In this document: piece after piece, positions 60,069 to 64,000 of the stretch
Position numbering within the stretch: position 1 is the stretch's first letter
How the letters are laid out: each line of letters begins with the position of its first letter
DNA from: Methylomarinum sp965277025
GTDB lineage: Bacteria; Pseudomonadota; Gammaproteobacteria; Methylococcales; Methylomonadaceae
Direction of reading: 5' to 3'
DNA length: 64,000 nt
NCBI GenBank assembly: GCA_965277025.1
Contig: OZ255706.1
Coordinates: forward strand, 1,984,001-2,048,000
The notes under the pieces: generated by a model
The model's database searches: none
What the model saw: the letters and a program-made list of their open reading frames with translations, nothing else
Told to the model about the DNA's origin: nothing
Program-made: the position numbers and the translations under genes

Positions 60069-62636
60069 ATGTCAGACTTCGCAAAAGAAATTGTACCTGT
60101 AAATCTTGAAGACGAGATGAGGCAGTCCTATCTGGACTATGCCATGAGTGTCATCGTTGGCCGGGCCTTGCCCGATGTCAGGGACGGTTTGAAACCGGTT
60201 CATCGCCGCGTGTTGTACGCCATGCATGTGCTGGGTAATGACTGGAACAAGCCCTATAAAAAATCTGCCCGTGTCGTTGGTGATGTGATCGGTAAGTATC
60301 ATCCGCATGGTGATACTGCGGTTTATGACACCATCGTCAGAATGGCTCAGCCATTTTCACTACGTTATATGCTGGTTGACGGGCAAGGTAACTTCGGCTC
60401 GGTTGATGGCGACTCACCGGCGGCGATGCGTTATACCGAAGTCAGAATGTCGAAGATTGCCCATGAGTTGCTGGCCGATCTCGACAAAGAAACGGTCGAT
60501 TTTATTCCCAACTATGACGAGTCCGAATCGGAACCGACCGTTATGCCAACCCGCATTCCGAATCTGCTGGCCAATGGTTCTTCGGGTATTGCGGTGGGGA
60601 TGGCGACCAATATACCCCCCCATAACCTGACGGAAGTAATCACGGCTTGTCTGGCTTTGATGGATAACGCCGATTTAACGGTTGCCGATTTAATCAATAT
60701 CATGCCTGGGCCAGACTTCCCCACGGCTGGTATTATCAATGGCGCTGCCGGTATTTATGATGCCTACAGTACCGGGCGCGGCAAGATCCATGTCAGGGCA
60801 CGCTGTCATTTCGAGGAGATCGGCACGTCAGGCAGGCAAGCTATTATCACTACAGAGCTTCCCTACCAGGTCAATAAGGCGAGGTTGCTGGAAAAAATTG
60901 CCGAGATGGTCAAGGAAGGTAAAATCGAAGGTATTTCTGCGCTGCGGGATGAATCCGATAAAGACGGTATGCGCATGGTGATTGAATTGCGCCGCGGCGA
61001 AGTGCCGGAAGTCATCCTCAATAATTTGTATAAGCAGACCCAGTTGCAGACTGTATTTGGCATTAATATGGTGGCGCTGGATCATGGTCGGCCAAAATGC
61101 AGGAATCTGAAAGATATTCTGCAGGCATTTATTGACCATCGCCGTGAAATCGTCACGCGCAGGACTATTTACAATCTACGTAAAGCCAGAGAACGGGCGC
61201 ATATTCTGGAAGGCCTGGCGGTCGCCTTGGCCAATATCGACGAGATGATCGAGTTGATCAAAACATCGCCGACTCCAGCCGAAGCGAAAAAAGGCCTGCT
61301 CGGCCGTAACTGGGATGCAGGCATGTTGCTGGCGCTGTTGGATCGCGCCGATGCAAACCGTTCCCGGCCGGAAGATTTGCCACTGGAATTTGGTCTGGTC
61401 GATGGCCAGTACCGGCTGTCCGAAGTCCAGGCTCAGGCGATTCTGGATCTACGCCTGCATCGCCTGACCGGGCTGGAACAAGATAAAATCATCAATGAGT
61501 ACAAGCAGTTGCTGGAGCAGATCGATGAATATCTGCATATCCTGGCCAGTGATGAGCGTTTGATGGAAGTTATCCGGGAAGAGCTTGAAGAGGTTCGGGA
61601 AAAATATGGCGATGAGCGGCGCACGGAGATTATTCAGGATTATCTGAACCTGACCGCAGAGGATTTGATCACCGAAGAAGATATGGTCGTTACCATGTCG
61701 CATGAAGGCTATGTCAAATCGCAACCACTGGATGATTACAAGGCCCAGCGACGGGGCGGACGCGGCAAATCGGCCACGGCCACCAAGGAAGAGGATTTTG
61801 TCGAGAAACTGATTATCGCCAATACTCACGATACCATTTTGTGTTTTTCTTCGATGGGTAAGGTTTACTGGTTGAAGGTGTTTCATTTGCCTGTCGCCAG
61901 CCGATCTTCCCGAGGCAAGCCATTTGTCAATCTGCTGCCATTGCAAGAAGGCGAGAAAATCAACGCCATGTTGACGGTACGCGAATACAGCGAAGATAAA
62001 TATATTTTCATGGCGACTGGGGCCGGCACGGTCAAAAAGACGTCATTGAAAGAATTTGAGCGGCAACGGACGAATGGAAAAATCGCTATTGACCTGCGCG
62101 AAGGCGACACCCTGGTGGGCGTGGATATAACCGACGGCCAGCAGAATGTGCTGTTGTTCAGCAGTGATGGCAAGGCGGTTTGTTTTAATGAAACCGATGT
62201 CCGCTCGATGGGCAGAACCGCAGCTGGCGTCCGTGGTATTCGTTTGCAGCCCGGACAAAAAGTAATTTCCTTGATTGTCGCCAGCGAAGGAACGGTGTTG
62301 ATCGTGACCGAAAATGGTTACGGAAAACGAACCCGGCTGGAAGAATTTACCCGACATAAACGTGGTGGCCAGGGGTTGATTGCGATTCAGACGTCGGAAC
62401 GTAATGGCGCTGTGGTTGGAGCCGTATTGGTCAACGATGATGACGAAATCATGTTGATTACCGATGGCGGAACGCTGGTCAGAACCCGGGTTAGCGAGAT
62501 ACGAGTGATGGGAAGAAATACGCAGGGCGTAACGGTGATCAAGCCGGATAAAGGTGAAAAGGTCGTTGGGGTTGATCGTATCGATGCGTTGCCGGAAGAT
62601 GAAAATGAAATACAAAATGAACAGGATGGAGAATAA
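60069..62636 (+). CDS. gyrA: DNA gyrase subunit A
   Basis: 855 residues. Cuts and rejoins DNA to add negative supercoils, with GyrB. The winged-helix part has GRALPDVRDGLKPVHRRVLYAM and YHPHGDTAVYDTIVRMAQPFSLRYMLVDGQGNFGS; the catalytic Tyr is Y122 in AMRYTEVRMS. The C-terminal pinwheel has the GyrA box QRRGGRGK. At the site equal to E. coli Ser83 it has Thr, and Asp at 87; Thr83 is the natural residue in many species. The start overlaps no gene; serC begins five bases after the stop. Confidence 0.97.
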   Translation: MSDFAKEIVPVNLEDEMRQSYLDYAMSVIVGRALPDVRDGLKPVHRRVLYAMHVLGNDWNKPYKKSARVVGDVIGKYHPHGDTAVYDTIVRMAQPFSLRYMLVDGQGNFGSVDGDSPAAMRYTEVRMSKIAHELLADLDKETVDFIPNYDESESEPTVMPTRIPNLLANGSSGIAVGMATNIPPHNLTEVITACLALMDNADLTVADLINIMPGPDFPTAGIINGAAGIYDAYSTGRGKIHVRARCHFEEIGTSGRQAIITTELPYQVNKARLLEKIAEMVKEGKIEGISALRDESDKDGMRMVIELRRGEVPEVILNNLYKQTQLQTVFGINMVALDHGRPKCRNLKDILQAFIDHRREIVTRRTIYNLRKARERAHILEGLAVALANIDEMIELIKTSPTPAEAKKGLLGRNWDAGMLLALLDRADANRSRPEDLPLEFGLVDGQYRLSEVQAQAILDLRLHRLTGLEQDKIINEYKQLLEQIDEYLHILASDERLMEVIREELEEVREKYGDERRTEIIQDYLNLTAEDLITEEDMVVTMSHEGYVKSQPLDDYKAQRRGGRGKSATATKEEDFVEKLIIANTHDTILCFSSMGKVYWLKVFHLPVASRSSRGKPFVNLLPLQEGEKINAMLTVREYSEDKYIFMATGAGTVKKTSLKEFERQRTNGKIAIDLREGDTLVGVDITDGQQNVLLFSSDGKAVCFNETDVRSMGRTAAGVRGIRLQPGQKVISLIVASEGTVLIVTENGYGKRTRLEEFTRHKRGGQGLIAIQTSERNGAVVGAVLVNDDDEIMLITDGGTLVRTRVSEIRVMGRNTQGVTVIKPDKGEKVVGVDRIDALPEDENEIQNEQDGE

Positions 62637-62641
62637 CACTG

Positions 62642-63721
62642 ATGTCACGGATATTTAATTTTAGCGCAGGCCCTTCAACGTTGCCGGAAGCCGTATTAAA
62701 GCAGGCTCAGGAAGAAATGCTGGACTGGCGGGGCACTGGCATGTCGGTGATGGAGATGAGTCATCGCGGCAAGCAGTTCATGTCGATTGCACAGGAATTG
62801 ATGCAGGACCTGCGCGATTTAATGCAAATTCCTGAAAATTATAAAATCACTTTTTTACAAGGCGGCGCTACGGCGCAGTTCTCATTTATCCCTCAGAATA
62901 TCCTGGGCGATAACACCAAAGCCTGTTATGTGCATACTGGCGCCTGGTCAACCAAGGCGATAAAAGACGCGAAAAGATTTTGTGATGTCAATGTGGTGGC
63001 CAGTGCAGAAGGCAGTAAATTCACCACGATTCCGGCGATAAATGATTGGAAAATAGACGCATCGGCGGGTTTCTTACATTACACCAGCAACGAAACTATT
63101 CATGGCGTGGAATTCCAGGATATTCCAGATGTTGGAGACTTGCCGCTGGTGGTCGATATGTCCTCCAATATTTTGTCTCGGCGGTTGGATATCAGCCGTT
63201 TCGGTTTGATTTACGCCGGCACGCAAAAAAACATGGGACCTGCCGGCGTTACCGTAGTTATCGTTAGGGAGGATTTGCTCGGCCGTTGTAAAGACAGCGT
63301 GCCGCCCGTATTCAATTATCAGCAGCAAATCGATAACGATTCCATGCTGAATACGCCAGCCACCTATAACTGGTATCTGGTCGGACTGGTGCTGAAATGG
63401 TTGAAACAGCAGGGTGGCGTCGAAGCGATGGAAAAAGTCAATATCCGTAAGTCGGAAAAGCTTTACCAGGCAATCGATCAATCCAGTCTGTACAGTAACC
63501 CGGTCGATAAACCGTATCGGTCGCGGATGAATATTCCGTTTGTGCTGGCCGATAGCAGTCTGGACAAGGCGTTTTTGGAATTGGCTGAAAAAAATGGCCT
63601 GGGCAGTCTGAAAGGTCATCGCTCGGTTGGCGGTATGCGGGCCAGTATTTATAACGCTATGCCCGAGGCCGGCGTCGATGCGTTGATTGAATTTATGCAA
63701 GAATTCGAAAGAACCCATTAA
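62642..63721 (+). CDS. serC: phosphoserine aminotransferase
   Basis: 359 residues; PLP enzyme for the second step of serine synthesis and a step in B6 synthesis. FNFSAGPSTLPEAVLKQAQ opens it; GGATAQFSFIPQNIL and the PLP-lysine region LIYAGTQKNMGPAGVTVVIV (Lys in QKN) are plain, and VGGMRASIYNAMP ends it. With serA-serB at 23224-25448 all serine pathway genes are in the window. The order gyrA-serC-pheA is usual in gammaproteobacteria. Confidence 0.96.
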   Translation: MSRIFNFSAGPSTLPEAVLKQAQEEMLDWRGTGMSVMEMSHRGKQFMSIAQELMQDLRDLMQIPENYKITFLQGGATAQFSFIPQNILGDNTKACYVHTGAWSTKAIKDAKRFCDVNVVASAEGSKFTTIPAINDWKIDASAGFLHYTSNETIHGVEFQDIPDVGDLPLVVDMSSNILSRRLDISRFGLIYAGTQKNMGPAGVTVVIVREDLLGRCKDSVPPVFNYQQQIDNDSMLNTPATYNWYLVGLVLKWLKQQGGVEAMEKVNIRKSEKLYQAIDQSSLYSNPVDKPYRSRMNIPFVLADSSLDKAFLELAEKNGLGSLKGHRSVGGMRASIYNAMPEAGVDALIEFMQEFERTH

Positions 63722-63725
63722 ATCG

Positions 63726-64000
63726 ATGACTGAGATTATTCCGCTTCCACAATTACGGGAAAAAATCGATCAGCTGGATGAGCAGATTCTGGCTTTGATC
63801 AACCAGCGCGCCGAGTGCGCGATGGAAGTGGCCAAAACCAAGCTGGCCCAAGGCGAAACCGACAGTTTTTATCGGCCTGACCGGGAGGCTTTGGTATTGC
63901 GCCGCATCGAGGAAATCAACCCGGGGCCGTTATCCAATGATACTGCGAAATATTTTTTTCGGGAGATCATGTCGGCCTGTCTGGCTTTGGAAAAGCCGCT
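63726..64000 (+). CDS. pheA: chorismate mutase / prephenate dehydratase (P-protein), 5' part
   Basis: The first 91 codons before the window ends. PLPQLREKIDQLDEQILALINQRAECAMEVAKTK is the AroQ-type chorismate mutase helix with its Arg/Lys residues, followed by SFYRPDREALVLRRI. The prephenate dehydratase part should follow outside. Starts four bases after the serC stop, so it is in the gyrA-serC-pheA transcript. Confidence 0.9.
   Translation, partial: MTEIIPLPQLREKIDQLDEQILALINQRAECAMEVAKTKLAQGETDSFYRPDREALVLRRIEEINPGPLSNDTAKYFFREIMSACLALEKP

Noticed and set aside
59842..60102. 86-codon frame overlapping the gyrA start
   Set aside because: It overlaps gyrA in another frame, has no ribosome site and no recognisable domain; taken as chance in the leader.
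60069..62636. GyrA Thr83 as evidence of quinolone resistance
   Set aside because: Thr is the normal residue at this site in many wild-type species, so no inference is made.
1..64000. CRISPR array
   Set aside because: No evenly spaced direct repeats with unique spacers were seen; all repeats found are IS copies, palindromes or protein-coding repeats.

Overview
The window looks like a chromosome segment of a gammaproteobacterium. The gene orders tolQRAB-pal-cpoB-queE-queC, yebC-ruvC-ruvA-(hicBA)-ruvB-ybgC and gyrA-serC-pheA support this. A methane- or methanol-oxidising member of the Methylococcales is my best guess, from the split B12-dependent ribonucleotide reductase and a small secreted YPAA-repeat protein, but that part is inference. 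Most of the window has moderate GC. The first ~320 bases are clearly GC-richer and 19.2-20.7 kb is clearly AT-richer, so both look foreign.

Layout. 0-1.8 kb: broken remains of a type I secretion system (end of an ABC exporter and a frameshifted HlyD adaptor). 1.8-6.4 kb: small lipoproteins, mobA-fdhD (molybdenum cofactor and formate dehydrogenase maturation), a coiled-coil protein and cysK. 6.5-9.6 kb: a two-subunit class II ribonucleotide reductase behind a pair of NrdR boxes. 9.66-13.75 kb: nested insertion sequences (IS66, an IS701-like fragment, ISAs1 carrying IS4). 13.8-19.2 kb: MOSC protein, VapBC with vapC split by an IS701-like element, a MotAB-like pair and a NERD protein. 19.2-22.4 kb: a decayed AT-rich ParA plus RelA/SpoT module cut by IS66. 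22.4-38.3 kb: core genes (serA-serB, yebC-ruvCA, hicBA, ruvB, tol-pal, queEC, a Crp/Fnr regulator), with one IS5 copy. 38.3-44.5 kb: a second IS hub (IS66 containing ISAs1, IS3, truncated IS4) with the 3' fragment of a DEAD-box helicase. 44.6-46.1 kb: a frameshifted rtcR. 46.3-52.3 kb: a tight six-gene operon (lipoamide-dehydrogenase-like protein lacking one active-site cysteine, glyoxalase-II-like hydrolase, ornithine-cyclodeaminase family, and a three-part Hcn/Oox-type FAD/[2Fe-2S] dehydrogenase). 52.3-57.2 kb: sugar kinase, IS701-like element, Gfo/Idh oxidoreductase, rubredoxin, IS110. 57.2-60 kb: AT-rich region, tRNA-Lys, the 5' fragment of the DEAD-box helicase and an IS4 copy. 60-64 kb: gyrA, serC and the start of pheA.

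Two themes stand out. First, insertion sequences shape the region: at least five families are present (three IS66, three IS4, two full and one partial IS701-like, two ISAs1, one each of IS3, IS5, IS110). They sit in vapC, in a shared terminator, in front of a kinase, and at the broken ends of a helicase gene whose two ends now lie 16 kb apart in opposite orientation. Second, many genes carry single-base or micro-indel frameshifts (hlyD, parA, rtcR, IS66 x2, IS5, IS110, helicase). This means either active decay or homopolymer errors in the assembly. The most interesting intact unit is the 46.3-52.3 kb operon, whose substrate I cannot name with certainty.
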